Source of the DNA: Monarcha castaneiventris obscurior
Lineage: Eukaryota; Chordata; Aves; Passeriformes; Monarchidae
Direction of reading: 5' to 3'
Assembly (NCBI GenBank): GCA_026261815.1
Contig: JAMPIT010000894.1
Span: forward strand, 56,930,147 to 56,994,146
DNA: 64,000 nucleotides
The position numbers and the translations under genes were made by a program. Under the pieces are notes generated by a model, which made no database searches, was not told the origin of the DNA, and worked only from the letters and a program-made list of their open reading frames with translations. Of this stretch, positions 38,940 through 50,978 are shown piece by piece (position 1 is the stretch's first letter; the number at the start of each line of letters is the position of its first letter).

Positions 38940-41697
38940 GAAAAGCAACTTAACAGAGCAATCTTTATTGTCAAGGTAAGCTATAAATAATCCATTTTTG
39001 CTCATTAAAACTTGTTAGAATCAGTTCCTCCCCACCAATAAAATAACAAGGAATAAAAGTAAAGAAATTCTTTTATAGGTAGTTTAGGAGTTGTAGAATT
39101 TTAATGCCAAATCTGAAGTAATTTTACTATTGAATAAATTTCCCATTTACCAATGCAAGCAGTTTTATTTTATGATCAGTCACAGAAGTTACCATATAAT
39201 TTCTTATATTATATCGTACTCCTAGTATTTATGCCCTTAGAGTAAAAAGTTGCCTTTTTTTAAGACTACAGAGTGAACAGAAATGCTCTTGAATGTTTAA
39301 AATACTTTCTAAAAACCAGCATGTATATAGTTCTGTAGGTTTTACCAGCGGTGTATAATTTTTCAGCATTACGTCTTAATGCCAGTTTCCTGAAGGAGCT
39401 TTGACTACAAAAGGCATGAATATATTTTCAAAGGATGATGGATAAATTGGTGGGTGGTAATATAATATATCTTAGGCAGCTGATCAGGGCTTTTTATCCT
39501 CTGCCTGTCTGTTAGTTATACACAATTTCAAGATAATTATGGTCTATAAGAATGTCTTTTCCCCTTCCTACTACCAGCAATATTTGTCTTGGTTATAGGT
39601 TCAAGAAACTTCCAATCACATCACAAAATTGGAATAGGGCAATTATGGCATCTCGGCAGAGAAATGAACATGTAAATAGACTGACCACACAATATGGACA
39701 TTTAATATGGATGCAATATGGACAGTTAATGAACTGCCTTTATGAAATACACCAGCTAATTAGATACTAGCTATGGAATATATTGAATCCATACGTGAAT
39801 TTTACAAAATAAAACCCAAGCATAATACGTAATTCAGGTTGATATGTACCATGTCTGTGTTACCTTTCCACTAAAGAATACAGTCCCATCAGACACTGAA
39901 GATAAATTAATTACTAATTTCATTAAATACAATGCCATGTTATTCAATGGTCAGACATGCTATATTAAAATCCCAACTCGATGGAGTCATACAAATCCCA
40001 AGCAGCTCATTTTTATGACAAGGGAGGTCTTCTTGAAGCGCCTGAAGGTGAGGGTTACTTCACTGACACAATACAAATCAGAGAAATTAACTCTACTGCG
40101 CCTTGTCTGCTAAACAAAGGAAGTGTTGAACAGTCAAGGTTAGAGTAAATAGCACAGACAAGAATATTGTTGGATACACAAAGACATAAAGGGAGGAAGA
40201 AATCAAAACAAGATTATGTATTCCTTGCCCTTCCTGCAGCAATATTGTCTCTCCATTTATAGTGCCTTATAGTAACACCACTATGGAGTTACAGCAGAGG
40301 AATGCAGTATTCCTACCAAGTGTCTACCCCTGAAAATTAAGAAGGAAAAGTATTCCGTATCAGACGACAGAGCTGGATAAGGCACATCAAACTAACTGAC
40401 CCCAAGCTCAAAGTGGTGCAAGATGTACAGCAGATGTATGTAATAATGTCTGTTGATTATCACATAAAGGCATAAAGGAGCCAGAAAAAACAAGACAGGC
40501 TATGAACAAAGGTGAATGAAGGAAAAATAGAATATACATTAGCTACTCCTACTAATTTGGATAATTCAATCTCAATGAGAAAAACAACTGCAACAATCGT
40601 GTTGTATTGTCAGGGAGTCAATTCTTGATTATCAGTTATTTAAAACCAATTAATTAAAAAATATAGCCCATTCATACCTGAAAATCAAATTTGAACCTAT
40701 TTGTTTAGCCTTTATTCTAAACCACAAGTGATAAAAATTTTCACCCTTAAATGAACCTTCTTTAGGTTCAAGATCATCAAAAAATTAATTTTTCACAACC
40801 ACAACAATTTAATTTCATTAAGAATATACTTTTTCCTAAATACTGAAGATAACAGTAAGGTAAGGCATGGAATTTACCATCCCTAGGTAGGAAAACAGAA
40901 GAGTAATCATTTTGTCCAGAAATAGTCTCTGAAGACACTTAAGGGAATAGCCAGACTTCACCTGATGCAGAAGTAATCAGTAAATTATATGTTACTTCTG
41001 ATATTAGGAAAACGCAGCCTTAGAAAGACATAAAATATTTAATGAAATTTCCTAGGATTATCCTCACACTTCAGCATTTTTTGAACTGTTGATCAGGCTT
41101 TTTCCCTTATATAATTTTCTCATAACAGAAACTATCAGTGTTTGATTGGGAGTCCACTGAAGTCTGAAGGGATCCTTTTTGTATGACCTGATCCAAAGTT
41201 TACCATGTTCCCTAGCACAAAACAAGAGTCAGAATGAAATGCGAGTGTAAAGGAAACCGTAAAGATGTTAAATGATGTTTTTATTTTCTACAGGAAACTA
41301 CAATAAATATCTACACAAATGGTACACTGTTTCTACCACAACATACTTGAAGCAGTTTAACCACTCTTCCTCTTAGCAGGAGGAAACTGTAAGCAGTTGG
41401 GTTTACTGCAACCATTCCACTAAGCCAGCCAGGCTGTCTGCTTTTCATCCGAAATAAAGAATAAACCAACTAGCCCGACTTGGCCTTGGGAGGATCTTAC
41501 TCCATTGTCCACAGATGGGAGGTAAGGACCTGAACTTAATTCCCAAATCTGGCTAGTAAATACTCCTGTACTTCCCAACACAATCTTAGGAATCACCAAG
41601 ATTAATTCATTTGTTACTACACAATATATACACTTTAAAATGCATTTAAGTTCATCAAGAGCTTGCAGCTTTACCTCTCAAAGTAAATGGGTCTTAC

Positions 41698-41819
41698 CTT
41701 CAAAATGTTGTCAGGATGCTCTTTGGCAGAAGCAACAAACAGGTCATGTCCACAGACAACTCCCTCTGCGAGAAAATACTTGAACAACAAATTGGAGTAA
41801 AGGCCATATTTATCCTCCT
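41698..41819 (-). CDS. ELP4: ELP4 exon 3 (degenerate P-loop region)
   Basis: The exon supplies the last two bases of a Glu codon and 40 further codons. It begins [16 protein letters not shown] and runs through LAEGVV and [14 protein letters not shown]. Acceptor CACAG/AGGAGG and donor GAAG/GTAAGA are strong. In RecA-type ATPases this stretch follows the first core strand and would hold the Walker A motif (GxxxxGK[ST]). Here no GK[ST] is present, in keeping with Elp4 as a RecA-fold subunit without a classical P-loop. The exon ends on a codon boundary (phase 0). Confidence 0.96.
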
Positions 41820-41919
41820 CTGTGAAAACAAGAATGGTTGGATTTTTTTTTGTTAGATAAATTGCCCACCTGTATGTTCACAACACTGTAAAAGGCCTCT
41901 TTGGGTCTATCTCCTGGAG

Positions 41920-41981
41920 TATATAATGTAAACCAGAGATCCAAAACTTACATATAATGTAAAACAGGACTCCAAAACTTT
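41920..41981 (+). repeat. 31-bp tandem duplication
   Basis: Two adjacent copies share ATATAATGTAAA, then CAG, then TCCAAAACTT, with a few differences. It is about 100 bp upstream of exon 3 in the ELP4 sense and could affect branch-point spacing, but the exon's own acceptor tract is separate. Confidence 0.75.
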
Positions 41982-44900
41982 AAAAATAATGCCTGATGAT
42001 ACTGTATTTCTAATTCTTCAAGCCAGAGGAATAGTTCTCAATCATGCATTTGATTCTAAGATATGGATGGGATACAGCAAGAATCCTATATTCCTTACAA
42101 GGCTTCCCCTAAGTATCAACTAAGGTGATTGAATTATGGGTTAATGGAAAGGGGTTTGTTATTTTAGGAGAACTATGTTAATATTTATATTCTTAGTGCT
42201 TAAAACTTGCTTAAAATATGTTACCTGATGCTTTACAAAATTCAGCCATATTTGGCATGCTAAACCTATACAGAGGTTATCTCTCAGTATCGAGACATTC
42301 TTGTGTCTGCACTTCTTCCAGAGTTGTGAAAACTACACAAACAGGCAAACCAAATAGATATATTGAAAAACCCAAACAATTAGCAATGCACTTTTTGAAA
42401 CCCAACCAGAGAAAAATCAGAACAAATTCAAAAAACTCATGAATTACAGTTTACAAAGTGAGACAATACTTGTCAGGAAACATTGTGAATATTGGCCCAC
42501 TGAAATGAAAATACAAACTCCAGCTGACTTCAGAAAGACCTGTATTTCCTTCATCTTCCTTGATGCAAGTTAAGTGTCAGAAATTACCAGAATTACAAAG
42601 TCTTAATGAACTCACGTTTAATGGGTGAGTTCTTAATTAAACTCATGTTTAATGAACAATTAAAACTTAGCATAACTTCAAACTATGGGAAGTGGATGTG
42701 TACATAACAACTGAAATCTGAACCATCTCTGATGTTCTTTGTTTGTAGGAAATGCCAACAATAGCAGTGTTAAAGCTTTTTATGGTTTTTTGGGAGAAAA
42801 GTAAATGTGCTACGTAAGGTTTCACTTTTTCATCTCAATCTGGCTGCTGGAAGACAACACACAGGGATGTTGAGAGAGAAAAACACACAGAGATTTCTTT
42901 ACACAGAACCACCAAGTCTCAACCCATTCTTTGTGTGACTTGGAAAATATTTCCTCCCTACACATATGAAATAGTAAAATTAAAAATAAAAAACCAGTAA
43001 CAAAGAGAGAAAATAAAAATTTTGTCATTATATCCAACTTGCAAAAGCAGTAAAGAGGAAAATAAAAATATTATAACTTTGACATGTACCAGAATCAAAA
43101 TGAATCAATGAAGTGGTGTGAAGGAGAAAAGGAAAGAAGGAAAGAAACTGTATATCCATAAAGGAAAAAGAAAATTAATAGCAATGAGGAAACTTAAGAA
43201 ACAAATCACAGAAAAAATTATTGTTGCACTATATCTTGCACGTGTACTGACACTTTCAGTGCTTAGATTAACAAGAAATTCAAACCACAAGTATTCAAAA
43301 CCACTGGAAAAAAAAGCAGTTCTCCAAGAGATATTCCCGGACCTCTGTGGCATATTAGGCAAAACAGAACTTATTTCCTGCTTTTTAAAATTTCACTTTT
43401 AAATTCAGTATTTGGGATACTAGAGTCACTAAATTACTCTAAAGCAGTAGTTCAAAATAGAGAAAAATGTTTCGTAACCCAATCACTAAGACAGGAAATT
43501 ACATAAAACTGGATAGCCAAATAAGCTAAAGGGAATACAATAATCACAACACTATTACTGCTAGAACTAGCCACTCTACAGTTTGTTGTAGAATCTTAGG
43601 GTTTTAAGACCTTAGATTGTATTAACAGAACTTACCTTTGATACTGTTGACCTACTTAAAAGGCCATATTAGCCTTCAATGTACTTGCAATAACACATTG
43701 ATTTTATTTTCTAAATAACAGTCTAGTGAAAAATATGAACAGTTCTGAATCATAAAAAGCACAGGACTGACAAAAGCTTACTGGTGACAGTACTGGGTTC
43801 CTTATCAAAATTTCATCAGGAAAGATTTCCAAAAGAATTACAAACCACAATTTACTTGAAAGTTAAGAGACCTCAATTAAATCTTAGATAAAGTTTACTC
43901 TTGCATTCTTATAAAGCCACTAATGGAGTTACTGAAGAACTGCCTTCCTACTCACTCAGCTCCAATATCGTGCCGAGACTGTGGATGTAGATCCACGTAT
44001 GAGACGAGGGTGGAAACAAGACTCAATTAGATAAAACTGAAACATTACAGTTGCAGAAACCAAAGGTAGAACTGACACCATCTAAGGTTTTGAAGAAGTA
44101 TTACAGTCGTATTTTGTAAATATAGTCTTTGGAGCCTGCTTAGATCTTAAACTGCTTCAACAAGAGGAAAATAAAACCCCTGTGCAGAGCAAGTCTCCCT
44201 TATAATTGGAGTCCAGAACACCAGCAGCTCCTGCCCCCTCAGACATTGGCTCTCTCTAGTTATTCATGCTTTGGTTGCTTACTGCATTATCATTAGTAAT
44301 ATATTATTCACAGTATATTGAGTTCCATGTGCTAATCTCCATCTATGAAGCTCTCAATTTAAGAACCAAAGACCTCTAGAAATCAAAGTCACAGCATGAG
44401 ATCTACTTTTTTTTTTTTTAAATTGTGTGAGCTACCTGAAAGAAGCCACCGAGTCTCCCCCGTAATCACATCATTGCAGCAGATGTCACTGGAGGGAGAC
44501 AATTTTGTTAGATCTCCCTCCTTTTGAACAAAAGAGGAAAAGGAACACTCATCAGGCGCTCTGGAAGGATCCTCAGCTGTAACATTTACATCATCCTTGG
44601 TGAATGAAGAATCTTGGTTTCTTATTTTTTATCTACAGGTTAAAGTTCACCTTCTTCACCATCTGAGGCACAGAAACACTGAGTTGATATGTACTTAACT
44701 GGCATTTAATGGAATATAAGAAAATATCTTATTTAGTCCAAGTGTTTCATGGCTTGTGTCTGTGTGTACAACTACACAGACAGTCTTTCTGGATCATCAT
44801 TTTTGATACTAATTATTCCTTAGAAAGCAAAGAACATACTCAATTTTTTGTGCCAAACATAACACGGAAATTCCATAAACCATGGATAAATATAAGAAAT

Positions 44901-45648
44901 CATACTATGTGTTGGTGACTATTTAACTAAGCTAAGAAGAAATACAGCTGTAATAGTTAAGAAGATTTTTTCTCAAATTTTATTTCAAATGCTGAGATGT
45001 TAAAACATATGGTAGAAATAAAGCAACGAAGAACAGGGATATAAACCTTTTAACTGACTTATCAAAGATTATAAATAATTTTGTTGACTCATTGATTTAT
45101 TTGTAATATAACAGGGCTAGAGAAGTTCTTACACTGCCATTCCACAACACGGAATGTTCAAGTTAGCAAATTAAAAACACGTTCAGTGTAAGGACACATC
45201 ATTTTAGCATTAGCTTTTCCTTTCTTCTTACATTGATCTTCATAAGAGTAAACTTACAGTAAAAAAAGTAAATTAAGTATCGGAGAGTGATCTAAATATA
45301 AACTACCTCATAGTCTCCTACAGTACTCTAAGGATTAGATGTGTCTCAGAAAGCCTTTACAAACAGCATATCTGGAATTGTTAAAGTCAATGCATCTGTA
45401 AGAATCCCTCAGTTCTTCAATTTGTCAGATAGAGGATGCTTTTTATTGATTCATTTCTAGGTCACTAAACTTTTGTGGTATTCAAAAGATTTAAAGTGCA
45501 TCCATATGGGGCTTTTCTGATAGCATCCATTGTACCCTTGCTTCAATAGTAACATTACCATTCAAAACCAAAGGAGTACAGCTTTCTTCTTGTAAATAAA
45601 CAAACAAATCATTTAGCACAGGTACTTCAGTAGCTCACTGATTACTTT

Positions 45649-45665
45649 CATAGAATCCCAGAATG
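45649..45665 (-). mobile_element. Possible CR1 3' tail remnant
   Basis: CATAGAATCCCAGAATG looks like two CR1 tail octamers in reverse complement. The sequence to the right only weakly resembles CR1, so either the copy is very old or the match is chance. Confidence 0.3.
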
Positions 45666-48600
45666 AAATACTTTTCTAATAATGCTTGGACTTAACATTT
45701 GAATGGCTAGGATAAATTTTCAACTGTTATCTTCATCTTTCCAAACTCCACCACGTCCAAAAGCACTACCTTCACTCAGTACATGTAAGAACTACCACTT
45801 CAGATCATTTTAGTCAGCCCAATACTTAAGACAAGCCTGGCCCAAATCTTTAGTCTCAGCCTCCACACTAAAGAGGTGCCCCGTCAGCAGCCCTCATTGT
45901 GAACTTCACTTCCAGCTACTAAGGCACATAAACAAATAAGACACTTGCAGCTGCAGCCTCTTTTCTGGGTCCAGTCACCACAAGTCACACGGCACTGCGC
46001 AGCTTTCTCCAATTCTTCTGGAACAAAGAGTGTTCCACAGCTAAGTAGCAGGTGAGTAACTAGTGAAGCGTGAAACTATACAAGGAAAAGAGATTATTTA
46101 CCTAGAAGTTATGCATATTGTCTCCAGGACAAAACCTCTTCTGATCCTACAGATAAGGACATAAACAAAATAGTCTATTGTGATGGCTCTCCATTGGTCT
46201 CTTTCCACAAGAGCATGCTTTCATGGCTGAAACAGTCATGGAGAAAGAGCAGTATTGTCAGCATGAGTGCAATGAATTCCAACATATAACCTTGCTGAAT
46301 ACTAAGGATAAAGACCAATTCCTATTTATGGGTCTTTTCACCACTGCACTGTATAGGCTACCAAATACATAAGGGACATTCTCGACACCTTTGTGCACGG
46401 ACTGTCTGTAGCTACTGCTCAAAGAAATTCGTGGGTCATAGAATTAGGAACAAAATCTGAAGGCTTTTATCTAGGGCACAGAAAACAAAAGAGAGCAGAT
46501 ATGTGTGAGGCACTGTAAAAATACAACTTATTTAAAAATTAAGGACACAAATCTAATTCTAGAAATTCACATGTAACCATGTGACCTTAAGAAAAAACTC
46601 CCTCTGCACAAAGGCATTCATGTTCCAAGAAAGGGAATCAGAATAAGCACTAGAACTGGAAGAGGAATAAAAAGTCAGGAACACAATCCACCATAAGGTA
46701 ACAAATATCAAATCTATAAACACAGTATTTATAATACCTGACTCTCAGACATCAGTATATTAAACAGCGTGAAGGCCTTTGAAAAACTCCAGTGGTCATT
46801 TGTAGTATAATTGCTTAAAATTATGAGAGCTGTAAGAGGAAAGAATAAGACTGCAACAATGTAATGTACAGATGACTTATTTTTTTTTTTCTCTGTACAA
46901 AGTCTAGACAGGTTGCCCTAAAGCTGCCAAAAGCCTGTCATAGCCTATCAGTATTGATAATTTTTTCCCAGATAGATAGTTCTGCATTGTGGTCCTGTGA
47001 CCTAAGGTGTGTCTTTCTCTAGCTATGAAACATTTCTCTAAATTGCTGCAGGTTATAAAATGAGATTATTTCAATAATCTGAAATTCCATTTAAAAGATA
47101 CTTTTCTAATGTCCACATTTACTAAGCTTGAGGGGATTTACTTTGTGTCACTTGCATTTAATTAGCACATGCCAAACCAGAGTTGTCAAACATATAAGTT
47201 ACAATATTTGGCATTTGGCCATACTTCAGGAAGGTGAATTCTGCTAACTGGTATTTTGTAGAATTATATTTAGCAAATCACTGTTTTGTACCTCTCTTGA
47301 GATTATCTTTTCCAGCTTTAAAAAGATGATAAATTCAGTTATATTGACAAGTGAAGAGAGCTCTTACCAGTCAGGTTAAATTGCATGTCTAACAAAAATA
47401 ATAGTAGTTAATTAAAGTAGCTGAAACTGCTTTAAGGCTTAGAATGTGCAAGTATAGACCTGTTTTTCACCAGACAACTTTAACATTTAATAACTGACCT
47501 CAGCTACCAACAAAACTCCTACTGATAATCTTTAAAACATTTAGCTGTCAGTGACCTTGTCAAAACTGGGGCTTTTAAAGGTAAGCAAGAATAGGTTCTT
47601 ACAGGCTGCCCAGGACACATCTATTGAGGGTGCTGTAGCTCACTATGTAGAATGCTTTATATAAACAAGGCTTACATTTAAAAGCAAAATAACATGCTCC
47701 TGGAAACTCTTCCTGGGCTGGCAAAACACACATACACAGGAGAAGAGGGGGGAAGGAGTGTGCTTATTCCCCTTGTTTGTTTTGAAAAGGGAGACTCTTC
47801 TGGAAAGCTGATCTTCTGCAGGAGGTTCAGATGAAAGCACAAACGTGTGGTCTCACATTCCTACTGAACAAGCTGCTTTGATGGTGTTCCACATCAGAAT
47901 GCTTCTTATAAACCCACTACTGTAGGAGTTTTTTTAAACTAAAGTACTAGTTAAAATCCCAATTCTTGTTAGATGAACAAACCCCAGGAAATTTCAAGCT
48001 GCTCTGGTAGGTAGGTTCCTGCATGCGAATACCATGTGCTTCAACTCCCTAATTTTCATATAATTAAAACACCATCAAAAGAGTATACTACAGAATTAAG
48101 TTCAACTGAAAATCACAACGCTCTTTATTATGAATTGAGTTTCAAAAACTTGTACATTTATATTTCAAACAATATTTTACAGTCTTATCAAGTAACCAGT
48201 GCCATTACTACATCTTCACAACAGTTAAAATAAATATTTTAATACCCTGAATCTACTATTATTTGGTTAAATTAACCAAGATAATGTGTCAAATAATGAA
48301 GATGAAGATGAGCATTTAATTTGCAAAGGGAGCTAAGTTAAAAGTAATGCAATTTATTCCTGCCTTAGAGAATGTTGAAGGAAGGGGGAAGAATTTAACC
48401 TTTTTATAACACTAGGAGTACAACACAGAAAGATCTTCCTAGGAGGTTTATCACTGACAGCTTCAATCCTGATAATATTAAGCTTGCCTAGACTAATCTC
48501 ATGACAGAATTTCTTGGTATGCTGACAGGATATTCTAACAATGCCATTACAATGCTACCCGCACCAACTTTAAAAATTAGTCTCAAAATTTTTAGACTAA

Positions 48601-50942
48601 TGAGTCATGAATAAATATAGTTCCTGCTTTAAGACTTTTTGTATATAATTATACGTTTCAAAATAACATACGGTAAGTCTCATTTGGGAAAAAAAATTAG
48701 TTTTCAGATCTAAAAGAGACATTCTCATCTGGGTTTCTGTCAAGGCAAGTTTCATATCAGATCACAAATGCACAACCAACATTGTGTATTTGCACAATGG
48801 GGATAAGCAAATTAAAACCTACCACTGGGTATGGCCAGATATGCACTCGAAGGAAACAAAGTTCAGGTAAAAATCCTTCCAGGAAAAATCTTCCATCAAG
48901 CCATCAGGATCCACAGGACTGTTTTTCACATCCACAGCACCCTGTGGTGAAATATTCCCCCACTTCTTTCACTTAATCACAATTTTCCTGCTAGTAGGTT
49001 CATTGGATACCACCCAGTCTGACTACTGGAAGGGGCAGTGAATATTGCAATGGGTAGACAAAATTAATCTAGCCTCACAATCTCTGATTTATGTAAAATA
49101 TAATACGTTCTAATTTTTTTTTCTTCTTCCTTTACCACAGCAAGATTGCAGCTCTTCTCAAACTGAAAGTGGTCGGAATAGGTAATGTCAGTTTTTTTCT
49201 GGCAAGCAACTATTCAAATTACTTAATCTGCACCACACCATACACTAATTTATATACTTCATGTAAAAATCAACATTTTCTAAGATTCAGTGACACATCA
49301 ATAACTGTCTCTAATGGATAAAATGCAGAAATAAAAACTAGCCTTGAAATAACAACAAGCCATAGTGGGAGCAATTATCTTGCTCAGTGGCAAACAGAAA
49401 ATGTTGTTTGGCTCTAGTGTAGGTTACATGAGCCCTATACCAACAGGGGGAACAACTGGCATAATTCCAATAGTGGCTAAGAGAGATTTCAAGTAAGTTT
49501 TCCCCGAAATCTCACTGTTCTGTTCTTTAGTGTTAAGACCAATTTTTGAATTGTAACAATTCAAAATATGTTACCCAAATTCTAGATACAAATTCAGTCT
49601 CCCAAGCGATGGTTGTCTTTCCACAGGGAAAGTAAATACAGATAAAATATTAGGACAACAATGTTTTCATCCCTTTTAGAAAACGAATGAAAATTACTGA
49701 TTAAATCTGTCTCAAGGCTGAAAAGCCACACTCTGAAGAGCTGCTATTGGCACCTATCACTAGAAACATGACCTTTTTGCCTTTGCATAAATTTCATGCC
49801 AAGGAATTCTAAACCGTATTACTAGAAATACTTCCAAGTGACCAGGAGACTCAATTTCTTGGAAGTGAACAGCCTACTTCAGAGCATCAGGAGGGGTATA
49901 ATGGGGAAAGATTTTTCTGTCCCCTGTCCAGCTGAGTGATAGAGCAGCTTGATGGGCATCTGGTGTCTAGTCAAGGTCAATCCATCACAATCCTTGCTTT
50001 CTTTTGAGCCATAGCTCAAGGCCTGCTATTCAGTGTCTGCTCCAACAGCACCCAAAACCAGAAACTGTATTTTACAATCTTCCAGTTCTTTCTCTCCTTC
50101 AGTGTCCTCTACCAGTTCTCACAAACACTGAAGGTCCCAACAATTCACCAGCAAGCTCTTAAAACACTCTACAGGCCTAATTTTGAAACCACCCAAATCA
50201 CCCAGGCATGTGCCAGTCTGCTTTGTCCCTAGGCAAGGCTGAAATCTATAGTCACTGCTCTCAATTATAAGAGCCGTGAGATTCCAGTACTCCTTCTGGA
50301 TGAAGATTAATACAAAAATTCTTCTCTTTTCTGCTGGTTTTGTGTCAACTCAATCAAACAGAGAGGAAAGCTGGGCACCTCAGCTGCAATGGAGACATGG
50401 TCCCAGAGAGTTGCAATGTGGTCTGTAAGGAGAATTCTGGTGTAAGCTATTTCATCATCTCAGTGTGCCTCACTCACACCCTGACAGAAAGCAGGCTTCC
50501 ATCACCCTTCTATAAGCTGATTCTAGCAACCAAGAGATTAAAAGATTCTGCATTGCACATCTTCCTCAGATAGCCAAACTTGTGATGATAAACACAAGAT
50601 GTTTGTCTGAAGCTAACAGCAGTTTACAAAATCTTAACTAGTTTGTGTATTTTGCTAATAAGTCCTGAAATGTGCTAAACACCCTGCTTTCAAACAGAAT
50701 TCTGGGGTATTCTTTGTGGGCGCTCAAGCCTGTCTGAAATTAAGGTTTTGATTCATCTCCAGTAAATCTTGAGATAGACAATAGTCCATTCTGTAGGCTA
50801 GACAAAGTGAACCAACCTGAGAGTTATACTTTCTTAAAGTCTGACTTCAAAAAACAGTGAAAAGAGAGGTTGTTTAATGAATACAATAAAGAGTGAAACG
50901 CTTCAGAATATGGCTTTAAATATCTATATATTCTATACTAAC

Positions 50943-50978
50943 CAATAAGAAGAAGGGTTCCAACAGCTACGCCTCCAC
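50943..50978 (-). CDS. ELP4: ELP4 exon 2 (36-nt microexon)
   Basis: This very short exon encodes GGGVAVGTLLLI (about residues 52-63) and the first base of the next codon. It is bounded by a good acceptor (TTTGTTTCCAG) and the donor ATTG/GTTAGT. The phase-1 entry matches exon 1 and the phase-1 exit matches exon 3, so it is symmetric and skipping it would keep the frame. The peptide corresponds to GGGLAVGTVLLI in mammalian ELP4, the glycine-rich turn and first core strand of the RecA-like fold. It was too short for an ORF listing and was found by homology plus splice sites. Confidence 0.95.

Larger units (their letters stand above)
29553..41697 (-). other. ELP4: ELP4 intron 3
   Basis: The largest complete intron, about 12.1 kb, AT-rich. 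The only clear elements are the CR1 LINE copy at 38022-38939 and a 19-bp AT-rich tandem repeat at 37287-37356. The many short ORFs here have no family match and no splice context. Confidence 0.85.
41820..50942 (-). other. ELP4: ELP4 intron 2
   Basis: About 9.1 kb, AT-rich. It holds a 31-bp tandem duplication just beyond exon 3's acceptor (41920-41981), a moderately GC-rich motif cluster (about 44430-44600), a CR1-tail-like string (45649-45665) and a short inverted repeat (ATTAGTCT 48576-48583 with AGACTAAT 48594-48601). No gene is supported. Confidence 0.85.

Noticed and set aside
38046..39005. Several 70-125 codon ORFs on both strands
   Set aside because: They are fragments or shadows of the 5'-truncated CR1 element, not host genes.
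42600..42662. Near-repeat of ACTCACGTTTAATG and ACTCATGTTTAATG
   Set aside because: Short and AT-rich; it could be a small duplication but is too weak to list as a feature.
49440..49453. CCAACAGGGGGAAC as a CTCF site
   Set aside because: Two mismatches in key core positions; likely chance.
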